Positions 24,830 through 32,220 of a stretch of DNA of 64,000 bases are shown here, piece by piece. The position numbers and the translations under genes were made by a program. The stretch's first letter is position 1, and each line of letters opens with the position of its first letter. The DNA is from Thermoanaerobacterium aotearoense (GTDB taxonomy: Bacteria > Bacillota > Thermoanaerobacteria > Thermoanaerobacterales > Thermoanaerobacteraceae): assembly GCF_009905255.1 (NCBI RefSeq), contig NZ_CP047602.1, positions 2,343,501-2,407,500 of the forward strand. Reading direction: 5' to 3'. The notes under the pieces were generated by a model. The model was not told the DNA's origin. It made no database searches and worked only from the letters and a program-made list of their open reading frames with translations.

Positions 24830-24862
24830 CTAATAGAAGGTAGTTGTACCGAATATATTCAT
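24830..24862 (-). CDS. Leader ORF inside the riboswitch 3' region (10 aa)
   Basis: ATG 24862 has a near-ideal Shine-Dalgarno (GAGGAGG, 7-nt spacer) right after the aptamer. It encodes MNIFGTTTFY followed by TAG at 24832-24830. The stop is 13 nt before the terminator stem at 24817-24795, so ribosome occupancy could affect terminator folding. It has no repeated regulatory codons that would mark an amino-acid attenuator. A short functional peptide or a passive leader are both possible. Confidence 0.55.
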   Translation of the reverse strand: MNIFGTTTFY

Positions 24863-24880
24863 GCTATTTCCTCCTCTTTC

Positions 24881-24985
24881 AACGCTTACGAGGTTAGCTG
24901 ACGGGTTAGGGTCGAAAGATAACCCCTCCATATAAATGGATTCACCCCAAAATTGGTTTCCCCGCTTCATACGAATTCAGCGTTA
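24881..24985 (-). ncRNA. ydaO/yuaA-type c-di-AMP riboswitch aptamer
   Basis: The minus-strand RNA starts AACGCTGAATTCGT, ends CGTAAGCGTT and pairs as P1 (AACGCT/AGCGTT). Between them are the conserved parts AGCGGGGAAACC, GGGGTGAATCC and ACCCGTCAGCTAACCTCG, which match the RF00379 consensus as I know it from Bacillus ydaO. A terminator follows, so c-di-AMP should switch transcription off. Typical targets are K+ transporters and cell-wall hydrolases; here it precedes an opine-dehydrogenase-like gene and a B12 mutase-like gene. Confidence 0.93.
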
Positions 24986-25008
24986 TAGCATATTATTGAA
25001 TTAATTAA

Positions 25009-25037
25009 ATTATACCATAGCAAAATCTCATTTGCAA
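25009..25037 (-). promoter_or_regulatory. Promoter of the riboswitch operon
   Basis: On the minus strand, TTGCAA (25037-25032) and TATAAT (25014-25009) are separated by 17 nt, giving a start near 25002, just before the aptamer. Confidence 0.7.
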
Positions 25038-25376
25038 ATATATTAAAAAAATGTAAATTTTGTAACAAAACTGTGTCTAAAAATATCAACCTTTTAAAAA
25101 TTTGTTTCAATTCATCATAAGTTGGCTAAAAATCTTTATTCATTTCCTTTTATAAAGCCATTCTCTTTTTAAAAAAGGCAATTTCAAGCTATCATGCTTC
25201 ATAACTTAGCAGTCTTTCCTCCTCGTATAAAACTTTCCATCCGGCATTTATAATCAAACAAAACCAATGCTCTTTTTTGTTAGCGCAAAATTCGCATTCA
25301 CTTAACCATACATATTGACTCATATATACCATAAATGTAAATTAAAATTAATTTTTTATTCGTTGGATTTCTGCTG
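25038..25376. other. Gene-free AT-rich stretch
   Basis: I see no convincing gene, RNA or repeat here. A 20-codon frame on the minus strand (near 25136-25200) has a Shine-Dalgarno-like AGGAGG, but 15 nt away, which is too far. This stretch separates the riboswitch operon from the toxin-antitoxin locus and may hold only regulatory or remnant DNA. Confidence 0.5.
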
Positions 25377-25404
25377 TTTACTTTTATTCTTATCGTGTTA
25401 TAAT
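25377..25404 (+). promoter_or_regulatory. Promoter of the antisense (antitoxin) RNA
   Basis: TTTACT (25377-25382) and TATAAT (25399-25404) are separated by 16 nt, giving a start near 25411. Confidence 0.65.
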
Positions 25405-25410
25405 ATAAGT

Positions 25411-25498
25411 AAGAGTAATCGGCACCGCAAAGTGCGGTCGCCCAGCGTAAGTTATAAATTTATAACCACTCTGGTTGCAGCAGGGTGGTTATTTTTTT
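25411..25498 (+). ncRNA. Candidate antisense RNA antitoxin
   Basis: The short plus-strand transcript would begin near AGAGTAATCGG, contain a small hairpin (ACCGCA/TGCGGT) and end at a strong terminator (25462-25492, ATAACCAC.../...GTGGTTAT, followed by T7). It is complementary to the 3' end of the toxin mRNA and overlaps the last codons of the toxin gene, the layout of TxpA/RatA and BsrG/SR4 type I modules. Confidence 0.7.
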
Positions 25499-25575
25499 CT
25501 GTTAAAACTAAGAAGTGCTATGACGAACATTCCAAACATTATCATTAAAGATAACGTTTCATATGTATTCATCAT
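25489..25575 (-). CDS. Small hydrophobic toxin, holin-like type I toxin (28 aa)
   Basis: ATG 25575 has a strong Shine-Dalgarno (GGGAGG, 9-nt spacer), and the frame ends at TAA 25491-25489. The 28-residue product starts MMNTYETLSL, has one membrane segment (MIMFGMFVIALLSF) and ends NRKK. This is the pattern of putative holin-like toxins in Firmicute type I toxin-antitoxin modules: N-terminal MNTYE-like head, single helix and basic tail. The 5' UTR contains CCAC...GGGAGGTGG complementarity that may hide the Shine-Dalgarno. An antisense RNA gene lies opposite its 3' end. It would insert in the membrane when not silenced. Confidence 0.78.
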   Translation of the reverse strand: MMNTYETLSLMIMFGMFVIALLSFNRKK

Positions 25576-25641
25576 ATGCAACCACCTCCCTTCGCGGGAA
25601 AGTGGCAACCACACCCTGCCATATCCGATTACTCTATCCAT

Positions 25642-25671
25642 ATAATACCACAATTATATAAACATCTACAA
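25642..25671 (-). promoter_or_regulatory. Promoter of the toxin mRNA
   Basis: On the minus strand, TTGTAG (25671-25666) and TATTAT (25647-25642) are separated by 18 nt, giving a start near 25635, about 60 nt upstream of the toxin ATG. Confidence 0.55.
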
Positions 25672-25803
25672 TATAAAATATATAATCTGCTTCTAAACCA
25701 GTAACTTTCCAAATAAAGCTCTCTTTCTCCGTCTATTTGGTAATACCATCTCAAATGTTTGAAACAGCAATTGACAGAAGCAAATTATTACCTCTATAAA
25801 AAC

Positions 25804-25838
25804 AAAAGCACTCCTGCAAAATAAGCAGAGGTGCGCTA
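25804..25838 (-). terminator. Possible terminator after the chemotaxis-type gene
   Basis: GCAC-CTGC and GCAG-GTGC form an interrupted stem (25808-25834), followed on the minus strand by CTTTTGTTTTT. It lies about 65 nt after the gene ending at 25900. Confidence 0.45.
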
Positions 25839-25899
25839 TAAATTCGGATTTTTGTTTTGAGCAGAGCGAAAATGAAAAATCCACACTGCTTTTATAATC

Positions 25900-26733
25900 C
25901 TACAAACTTCTAGATAGATCTTCTAAAAGCCGAGAAGTAGCACTTAATTCCTCTATAGAAGAACTAATTTCTTCAAAAGCGGTAGCTTGCGTCTCAAAAA
26001 ATGAACTTGATTCATTTATTTTGTCAGATATACTTTTTATGGATTCCTGTATTTTTTCTAATATCGAGTCTATTCTACTTATTGATTCACTGCTGCTATT
26101 AGATAGCTTTCGTATTTCTTCAGCAACTACACTAAAGCCTTTACCCTTTTCGCCAGCTCTTGCAGCCTCAATAGCCGCGTTCAAACCTAATAAATTCGTC
26201 TGTTTAGAAATGTTTTGAACAAATTTTAAAACATCATCAGTACCTTTCGTATTTTCAATAGCTTTATTTACTTCTTCCAATATCTTAGTATTAGAATTAA
26301 CTACAATCTCAACTCCAGAGGAAACCTCCTGAATTGATGAAGATATTTGCTCAAGTGATGATGCCAAACTTTCTGATAGTGACAATACTTTATGTCTTTT
26401 CTCTAAACTTTTCCCCATAAGTAGGACTCCAATTACAGTGTTATCGTAATCTTTTATAGGGATAGCATATGACTTAAATGGCACTCCATATACTTCTTTT
26501 GGTACATCTTTTATAATATAGTTTCCAGTTCTAAGAGCTTCAAAGGCTGCTCCACCCTCTGGAATTGCATCGCCTACTTTTGCATTAATAGGAAGCTCAT
26601 CGCAATTTTGTATTTCTAAATATTTTTCATTATCTACAATAGCAAAAGATACACTGTCCTCAAAAAGCAAAGGTAAAAAAGCTGTTAACTTATGAAAAAA
26701 GTCAAGCATCTCATCTTTAGATATAGTTATCAA
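25900..26733 (-). CDS. Soluble methyl-accepting chemotaxis-type transducer
   Basis: The protein has 277 residues and no membrane segment. The N-terminal ~115 residues form a sensor-like domain ([57 protein letters not shown]), which looks like a cytosolic Cache/PAS-like fold. The C-terminal part is the signalling hairpin with the tip [32 protein letters not shown], trimmed here to its core. It should bind CheA/CheW and signal in the cytosol. The hairpin is shorter than in full transducers. The ligand is unknown. The gene is monocistronic. Confidence 0.87.
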   Translation of the reverse strand: MITISKDEMLDFFHKLTAFLPLLFEDSVSFAIVDNEKYLEIQNCDELPINAKVGDAIPEGGAAFEALRTGNYIIKDVPKEVYGVPFKSYAIPIKDYDNTVIGVLLMGKSLEKRHKVLSLSESLASSLEQISSSIQEVSSGVEIVVNSNTKILEEVNKAIENTKGTDDVLKFVQNISKQTNLLGLNAAIEAARAGEKGKGFSVVAEEIRKLSNSSSESISRIDSILEKIQESIKSISDKINESSSFFETQATAFEEISSSIEELSATSRLLEDLSRSL

Positions 26734-26887
26734 TCTTAACCCTCCTTGAGTTGTTAATTTTTTAACTTCTTGTAAAGTACTATAATAAATTATATAAAAT
26801 TAACGACTTTTGTCAAATTTAGTTAGTATATTTAAATCCCGAAAAGACATGATTTCATTTGCAACACAAACTATATTCATAAAGGTA

Positions 26888-26916
26888 TTGACTTATTGTT
26901 CTTTATGTAATATAAT
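26888..26916 (+). promoter_or_regulatory. Promoter of the tRNA cluster
   Basis: TTGACT (26888-26893) and TATAAT (26911-26916) are separated by 17 nt, upstream of the first tRNA. Confidence 0.75.
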
Positions 26917-26942
26917 TAATGATGTCGCTGGTTGATGTGAGT

Positions 26943-27032
26943 GCCGGAGTGGCGGAACTGGCAGACGCACAGGACTTAAAATCCTGCGGGCCTTTAAAGC
27001 CCGTACCGGTTCGATTCCGGTCTCCGGCACCA
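26943..27032 (+). tRNA. tRNA-Leu (UAA)
   Basis: The acceptor arm GCCGGAG pairs with CTCCGGC, followed by A and an encoded CCA. The anticodon stem CAGGA/TCCTG frames the loop CTTAAAA with anticodon TAA. The long variable arm (GCGGGCCTTTAAAGCCCGT) fits tRNA-Leu. Confidence 0.95.
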
Positions 27033-27046
27033 ATTAAATAGTGCAT

Positions 27047-27122
27047 CGCGGGGTGGAGCAGTTGGCAGCTCGTCGGGCTCATAACCCGGAGGTCGCAGGT
27101 TCAAGTCCTGCCCCCGCAACCA
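27047..27122 (+). tRNA. Initiator tRNA-Met (CAU)
   Basis: CGCGGGG at the 5' end gives an unpaired C1 opposite A72, and the anticodon stem ends in GGG/CCC, both features of initiator tRNA. The loop CTCATAA carries anticodon CAT. CCA is encoded. Confidence 0.95.
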
Positions 27123-27127
27123 AACAT

Positions 27128-27201
27128 GGCGGCGTAGCTCAGTTGGCTAGAGCATGCGGTTCATACCCGCAGTGTCGGTGGTTCGACTCCACTCGCCGCT
27201 A
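27128..27201 (+). tRNA. Elongator tRNA-Met (CAU)
   Basis: The acceptor GGCGGCG pairs with CGCCGCT (one G-U), and the loop TTCATAC carries anticodon CAT. It closely resembles bacillar elongator tRNA-Met. CCA is not encoded (CTT follows), unlike the two tRNAs before it. An Ile-lysidine reading is possible in principle, but the sequence matches Met better. Confidence 0.9.
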
Positions 27202-27447
27202 CTTCCAAGTAAAATCAACAGTTTGAGGTTTTTAAAAAACATATAGTCAAAATGAATGAGCATAATCATTTACCAAGAAAGGTGAGTGATTTTTTTATAT
27301 GTTTTTTTAATATAAGATAATATTAAATACATTAAATAAACATGAAAAAAGCTTTAAAATGAGTCTTAAATACTATTGAATTTATAAACTTTATAAATTA
27401 GAATAAATCTATGAGAAAAATTTTGTGCCAAAGAGAGGTTTTTGTTG

Positions 27448-27976
27448 ATGGAGGAAGAAAAAATTCTTTTTTTGTTGGAAAAAATCAACAATAATATAGG
27501 AGACTTAAATAAAGCAATAACTGATTTGAGGTCAGATGTAGATAGTATAAAAGAAGAAATGACTGGTTTAAAATCTGAAGTTTATAGTGTAAAAGAAGAA
27601 ATGACTGATTTAAAATCTGAAGTTTATAGTGTAAAAGATGAAATGGCTGGTTTAAAATCTGAAGTTTATAGTATAAAAGAAGAAATGACTGATTTAAAGT
27701 CGGGAAGTGTATAATGTAAAAGAGGAAATGACTGATCTAAAATCTGAATTACATACTGCAAAAGAAGAAATAAAGAAACTTGGCACTAAGATTGATAATG
27801 AGATAACTGATAAAATAAGAGCTTTATTTGATGATAGACAGATTGTTCACGAAAAAATTGATGAAATAAGTGAAAAAATTGATAGAGTACAAATAGATGT
27901 AAACAACATGACGATTAAGACGTTATATCATGACAATAAAATATTGGAATTAGGACAAAAGCTGAGCAACAGGTAA
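27448..27976 (+). pseudogene. Coiled-coil protein gene with 42-bp repeats, frameshifted
   Basis: ATG 27448 follows AGAGAGG. The frame encodes a coiled coil: a head (MEEEKILFLLEKINNNIGDL), then 14-residue units such as SEVYSVKEEMTDLK, then a tail with KIDEISEKIDRVQIDV and ending LGQKLSNR. A 1-bp insertion (CGGGAAG instead of CTGAAG) in repeat 5, near 27701, shifts the frame so it stops at 27714. The remainder continues in another frame from 27707 to 27976. Restoring one base would give a continuous protein of about 175 residues. It could be a true pseudogene, a sequencing error or a slippage-variable gene. The product is cytosolic with no known function. Confidence 0.8.
27523..27775 (+). repeat. 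Six 42-bp tandem repeats (14-residue coiled-coil units)
   Basis: Units begin at 27523, 27565, 27607, 27649, 27691 and 27734. The fifth is 43 bp because of one extra G. The internal units are nearly identical (GTTTAAAATCTGAAGT), and the outer units are more diverged, as expected from recent internal duplication. Confidence 0.93.
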
Positions 27977-27987
27977 TCTCAGCTTTT
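27958..27987 (+). terminator. Rho-independent terminator
   Basis: AAAGCTGAG and CTCAGCTTT form a 9-bp stem overlapping the stop region, followed by TTTTTT. Confidence 0.85.
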
Positions 27988-28117
27988 TTGTTTTTTCTCT
28001 ATATACAGCAAAATAAGCATCGGTTATTTCTTCCAAAGCTTGTAATCCATCTTTTTCTCCATTGTGGTGCATATATTATTTGCATACAGCGCCATAAATT
28101 AATTGCCTATTTTCCCA

Positions 28118-29035
28118 TTAGTTTTTCCCATTAGTTTCTTTTATATATTTTTCTACTAAAGCGCCCTCCAAATTATCCCACTCGCTTACGGTAATTGAAG
28201 TGCAGTTCAAAAGTTTTAAAATTGTATAGACTATTATTGTGCCAGCAACGATAATATCAGCTCTTTCAGGCTGCAAGCCATTTAAAAGTCTTCTTTCGTC
28301 CAAGCTCAACGACATCATTAAATCCAGCAACCTTTTTATTTCGCTTTTACTGAGCACATATCCATGAACTAATTCTCTCGAATACATTTTTAAATCCTGT
28401 GACATAGCAGCAAGTGTTGTTATTGTGCCACCTATGACTACTATATCTGTAGGTATTTCTCGATTCTCGCTTATAAACGGCGTAAGCATGTCTGTTATAT
28501 ATAGGCTTATATTATTATACTCATCAATCGAAATAGGATCATTCTTTACAAATTTCTCAGTAAGTCTTAAAGCACCTATGTCAAAACTTTTTTTCACGAG
28601 GTTTTCATTAAGATATGAAAATTCTGTGCTTCCTCCACCAACATCTAAAACCAGCACATTATCTTTTTTTGTTCCGTACGAGACACCAATATATCCATAA
28701 AGGCTTTCAGTCTCACCATCTATTATATCAACATTTATACCAAGTTTTGTAAGTTCATTTATAAGACTATCAGCATTTTTAGCATCCCTAACTGCAGATG
28801 TAGCAAAAGCATATATATCTTGTACCTTGAGATTTTCAGCATCATCTAAAAAAGCTTTTATTGCATTTGCTGTTCTTCCAATAGCATCAGTGGATAATTT
28901 TGCATTTTTCGACACAGAATCTCCAAGCCTCGTTATTTTAACATCCTTCTTTATGTGTTTAATATTTTCTCCATCCACATCGCAGACAAGATGGCGGACA
29001 GAATTTGTTCCTATATCGATAACAGAACACCTCAT
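28118..29035 (-). CDS. ppx: Ppx/GppA phosphatase family protein
   Basis: The protein has 305 residues, matching the two-domain ASKHA core without a C-terminal HD domain. Motifs are VIDIGTNSVR (phosphate 1), FATSAVRDA, VLVLDVGGGSTEFSY (phosphate 2) and VVIGGTITTLA (adenosine-like). It removes phosphate from polyphosphate chains or converts pppGpp to ppGpp; short forms in Firmicutes may do either. It lies downstream of the S1 domain gene in the yab cluster. The start is at ATG 29035. The symbol marks the family rather than a proven activity. Confidence 0.9.
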   Translation of the reverse strand: MRCSVIDIGTNSVRHLVCDVDGENIKHIKKDVKITRLGDSVSKNAKLSTDAIGRTANAIKAFLDDAENLKVQDIYAFATSAVRDAKNADSLINELTKLGINVDIIDGETESLYGYIGVSYGTKKDNVLVLDVGGGSTEFSYLNENLVKKSFDIGALRLTEKFVKNDPISIDEYNNISLYITDMLTPFISENREIPTDIVVIGGTITTLAAMSQDLKMYSRELVHGYVLSKSEIKRLLDLMMSLSLDERRLLNGLQPERADIIVAGTIIVYTILKLLNCTSITVSEWDNLEGALVEKYIKETNGKN

Positions 29036-29076
29036 ATTAGTCCTCCCATAAAAAATCTTCGGGCTTACCCGAAGTT

Positions 29077-29499
29077 TTAATAACTAGCGTTTCTTTTATA
29101 ACCGCCGCCTCTTCTTTTTGAATCAAAATTTTTCTTAAGCTGCTGCTGCCTTTCGTCAGAATCCTTTAAAAATTTTGATATCCTTTCTTCAAAAGATATA
29201 TTATTATTCCGATTGTTATAATTGTCACCGTCATAGCCTTTGTTGCTTTTTGCCTGTTTTGGCTTTGGCAAAGCCTTTTTTATTGATAGGCTTATTCTTC
29301 CGCCCTTATCCATAGAAAGAATCTTTACCTTCACCTTGTCGTTTTCTTTCAAAAACTCGTTTATGTCTTTTACATACGTGTTAGCAACTTCTGATATGTG
29401 GACTAGCCCTGTTTTGCCTTCTGGTAATTGAACAAACGCTCCAAAATCTGTGATGTTTAGAACAGTTCCTTCAACTACCTCTCCTACCTGAAATGGCAT
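29077..29499 (-). CDS. yabR: S1 domain RNA-binding protein (YabR-like)
   Basis: The protein has 140 residues. An S1 domain occupies residues 1-75 (VGEVVEGTVLNITDFGAFVQ, then GLVHISEVA and VKVKILSMDKGGRISLSIK). A basic, Asn/Gly/Arg-rich tail ends RRGGGYKRNASY. ATG 29499 gives the usual MPFQVGEVVEG start; GGGAGG is 12 nt upstream, slightly far. The tail suits RNA or ribosome binding. It sits next to divIC and yabQ, as yabR does in Bacillus. Confidence 0.9.
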   Translation of the reverse strand: MPFQVGEVVEGTVLNITDFGAFVQLPEGKTGLVHISEVANTYVKDINEFLKENDKVKVKILSMDKGGRISLSIKKALPKPKQAKSNKGYDGDNYNNRNNNISFEERISKFLKDSDERQQQLKKNFDSKRRGGGYKRNASY

Positions 29500-29592
29500 A
29501 TAAATGTTTATCCTCCCTCTTTTTATTTGATTACTAATATGTTTATTATATATTAAAAAGTCATTTCTATCAAGCATATTAAAAAATTCGCC

Positions 29593-29892
29593 TTAATTCG
29601 AGGAATTTTGTGTATCCTTAGCAGTATCTATAAACATTATCTCTCCTTTTTTGATAAGCCCTAATTTTTGCCTGGCTTCATTTTCGATAAATTCATCTGT
29701 CTTTATATATTTTATCTGATTATTTAATTTTTTATTCTCTTCTTCAGCAGCATTTACCTGCGTAGTAGCCGCATTCAATTTTTTATCCAGCACATTTAAC
29801 GTCATTTGCTGTTTTACAAGCGTAAATAATATGTACACGACAAAAAGAATCAAAAGAGCAGGTTTTAACTTCATTTTTCTCCTTTGTTTCAT
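29593..29892 (-). CDS. divIC: Cell division protein FtsB/DivIC family
   Basis: The protein has 99 residues from ATG 29892. One membrane segment near residues 9-27 (KPALLILFVVYILFTLV) is followed by a coiled coil (LDKKLNAATTQVNAAEEENK) and a C-terminal YIKTDEFIENEARQKLGLIK, the DivIC/FtsB hallmark. It forms part of the FtsL-FtsB-FtsQ (DivIB) complex at the division septum. ATG 29901 and a third ATG at 29874 (KLKPALL) are alternative starts. It is next to yabQ, as in the Bacillus yab cluster. Confidence 0.92.
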   Translation of the reverse strand: MKQRRKMKLKPALLILFVVYILFTLVKQQMTLNVLDKKLNAATTQVNAAEEENKKLNNQIKYIKTDEFIENEARQKLGLIKKGEIMFIDTAKDTQNSSN

Positions 29893-29959
29893 GGTTAACA
29901 TACCTCACACACACATTTTTAGTCTTTTAAATATATTCGACATTTATTAGAAAAATCCT

Positions 29960-30436
29960 TTATTTTTTTCTCTTAAAAATATTAAAATGTGATATTGTAT
30001 TATTGATTAATTTACCGGGAATGCCCAGTACCTTTGAAATATATCGTAAAGGCACCGATAAAATTTTATAAATAGCAACAAATGGATATGATGCAATTTT
30101 ATATACCCATATCACTGTATTTTTTATGACCTTATAAAAAAATAGCAGTATTTTCATCACAATAGGGCTTAAAAATATATCGTACAAAAGTATGCCAATC
30201 AAAAGACCAAGAAATGAATAAAACCTTATTTCTGCGTAATTACTTACATATAAAAAAAATATAAATACGATTGTAGCCAATATCCAATAGATAATATCTC
30301 CTATGTCAGTTCCAATCCTCTTTGGCCTTAGTATAAATCTAAACAATTTATATATATCGTATAAAATAGCGATTATTATGCCACCATATAACATGACAAG
30401 AAAAGAATAAAGTTGACTCTCAACATTCATTACCAT
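29960..30436 (-). CDS. yabQ: Spore cortex biosynthesis protein YabQ
   Basis: The protein has 158 residues and about four hydrophobic segments. The N-terminus MVMNVESQLYSFLVMLYGGI, with GIIIAILYDIYKLFR, is typical of YabQ, an integral membrane protein of the forespore/mother-cell membrane needed for cortex formation. The C-terminal part (VPLRYISKVLGIPGKLI) is also typical. It is usually in an operon with yabP; here yabP lies 2.5 kb away, past an mtnX-like gene and a plus-strand pyrophosphatase gene. Confidence 0.9.
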   Translation of the reverse strand: MVMNVESQLYSFLVMLYGGIIIAILYDIYKLFRFILRPKRIGTDIGDIIYWILATIVFIFFLYVSNYAEIRFYSFLGLLIGILLYDIFLSPIVMKILLFFYKVIKNTVIWVYKIASYPFVAIYKILSVPLRYISKVLGIPGKLINNTISHFNIFKRKK

Positions 30437-30588
30437 TTACATTATACCTCCTCATATTATATTATATTTATGTGGGAATTTGATATGATTCATTTAATGC
30501 GCCAACCGATATTCATGACAATCTTACATAACTTTCAATCTTAAACAATTTGCGAAGTTTAAAAATCTAAACAAAGGAGAAATTGAAT

Positions 30589-32208
30589 ATGAGTGTTGTA
30601 TTTGTTTCAGGGCATAAAAATCCAGATACTGATTCCATTTGTTCAGCGATCGCATACGCCAATTTAAAGAGAATAGCTGACAAAATAGATGCAGTACCAG
30701 TAAGGCTTGGGCCTATTAACAGGGAAACGCAATTTGTATTAGACTATTTTGATGTAAATGAACCACTATTGATAGACAATGTATATACTCAGGTTGGCGA
30801 TATTGCTTATGATAAACCACTTACCATAAGCGAAAAAGCACCAATGTATGAAGCTTGGAATATTTTATTAAGTAACAATTCCAAGACAATTGTGGTTGTA
30901 GATGATGAAAATAAATTAAAAGGCATTGCAACTATGGGAGACCTTGCAAAAGCATACCTGACATCATCACATGAGTTGTCAAATTACACTATCCCAGTTG
31001 AAAACATCATAAAGACATTAAACGGAAAGCTAATCTTAAAGAATGAAGAATTTGTAAGAGGCGATATAATTGTCGCCGCCATGCAAACGCAAAGTGTGGT
31101 AAGCAGAATAGAACCTGGCATGACATTAATCGTAGGAAACAGAGAAAACATCCAATTAGAATCAATAAAAAAAGGCGCAAAGACCATAATAATCACTGGT
31201 GGTGAAGCCCCATCGAATGCAGTCATAGAAGAAGCAAAAAAGTTTGACTCCACTTTAATAGTAGTACCTTGCGACACTTTTGATACCATAAAGCTTATAA
31301 ACCAATGCTTGCCTGTATTACTTATAATGATCAAAGATGACATTGTCACATTTAAAGACAGTGATTACATAGATGATGTAAGACAGACAATGTTAAAATA
31401 CAGATATAGAAATTTCCCTGTGGTTGATGATGAAGGGAAAGTATTGGGTCTATTGGCAAGGCGTCACATATTGGACTATGAAAGAAAGAAAATAATACTT
31501 GTAGATCACAACGAATTGTCTCAAGCCGTTGATGGGATAGAGGATGCTACTATCCTTGAAATCATTGACCACCACCGAGTTGGCGGCATTGAAACAAATC
31601 AACCTATACTATTTAGAAACCAGCCTGTAGGCTGTTCTTCTACAATAATCAATAAAATCTATGAAGAGAGAGGTATAACGCCAGATAAGCGTATTGCAGG
31701 GCTTATGTGTGCAGCCATATTATCAGACACGCTTGTATTCAAATCGCCAACATGCACACCAGAAGATATACGAGCGGCAAAAAAATTAGCTGAAATAGCT
31801 GAGATAGATATAGAGTCTTTCGGCAAAGAGATGTTTGAAGCCGGCACATCCTTAAAAGGCAAAACAGTTGAAGAGATATTTTATACCGACTTTAAAGAAT
31901 TTTTAATCGGCAACTTAAAAGTTGGCATAGGACAAGTCAATACACTGTCAAGCATCGGAAATCTTAAAGATGATCTTCTTAAATTCATGGAAGAGGAAAG
32001 AAAAAACAAAAGCTTTGATATGCTTTTGCTAATGCTGACAGATATAATCAACGAGGGCTCTTTGTTCTTGTTTGCAGGCAATCACAAGGAGTTATTAGAA
32101 AGAGCATTTAACATAAATATCGATGACAATCATTTTTACCTTCCATACGTCATATCGAGAAAAAAACAAGTTGTACCTCCAATAGCAAAAGCGATAAACT
32201 TAAAATAG
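30589..32208 (+). CDS. Mn-dependent inorganic pyrophosphatase with CBS/DRTGG domains
   Basis: The protein has 539 residues from ATG 30589 (AAAGGAG at 9 nt). The DHH phosphoesterase half has HKNPDTDSICSA at the start, and DHHRVGG near residue 325 in the second part. Between them are two CBS domains around residues 65-125 and 240-305, and a DRTGG-like segment (KGAKTIIITGGEAPS). Regulated family II pyrophosphatases of clostridia have this build; AMP, ADP or Ap4A can bind the CBS domains. It releases phosphate from PPi. The gene is convergent with mtnX, sharing a terminator. Confidence 0.92.
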   Translation: MSVVFVSGHKNPDTDSICSAIAYANLKRIADKIDAVPVRLGPINRETQFVLDYFDVNEPLLIDNVYTQVGDIAYDKPLTISEKAPMYEAWNILLSNNSKTIVVVDDENKLKGIATMGDLAKAYLTSSHELSNYTIPVENIIKTLNGKLILKNEEFVRGDIIVAAMQTQSVVSRIEPGMTLIVGNRENIQLESIKKGAKTIIITGGEAPSNAVIEEAKKFDSTLIVVPCDTFDTIKLINQCLPVLLIMIKDDIVTFKDSDYIDDVRQTMLKYRYRNFPVVDDEGKVLGLLARRHILDYERKKIILVDHNELSQAVDGIEDATILEIIDHHRVGGIETNQPILFRNQPVGCSSTIINKIYEERGITPDKRIAGLMCAAILSDTLVFKSPTCTPEDIRAAKKLAEIAEIDIESFGKEMFEAGTSLKGKTVEEIFYTDFKEFLIGNLKVGIGQVNTLSSIGNLKDDLLKFMEEERKNKSFDMLLLMLTDIINEGSLFLFAGNHKELLERAFNINIDDNHFYLPYVISRKKQVVPPIAKAINLK

Positions 32209-32220
32209 TTTATCGCTTTT
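32187..32220. terminator. Bidirectional terminator between pyrophosphatase and mtnX-like genes
   Basis: AAAAGCGATAAACT and AGTTTATCGCTTTT form a 14-bp stem with a 6-nt loop. It overlaps the 3' ends of both convergent genes. Confidence 0.85.

Noticed and set aside
24881-24985. T-box or cobalamin riboswitch upstream of the B12-type gene
   Set aside because: The conserved segments match the ydaO (c-di-AMP) aptamer; the B12-box and T-box motifs are absent.
25136-25200. 20-codon minus-strand frame starting MKHDSLKL
   Set aside because: The AGGAGG is 15 nt from the ATG and no other support exists.
25693-25884. 63-codon minus-strand frame with many Phe and Leu
   Set aside because: No Shine-Dalgarno, unusual composition and no recognisable motif; it lies where a terminator is likely.
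27041-27226. Plus-strand frame of 61 codons
   Set aside because: It crosses two tRNA genes and is an accident of their sequence.
27230-27320. Small frame MNEHNHLPRKV after the tRNA genes
   Set aside because: No Shine-Dalgarno; the flanking AAAACATATA and TATATGTTTT arms look more like a weak terminator.
27523-27775. Possible CRISPR array
   Set aside because: The units are contiguous coding repeats without spacers.
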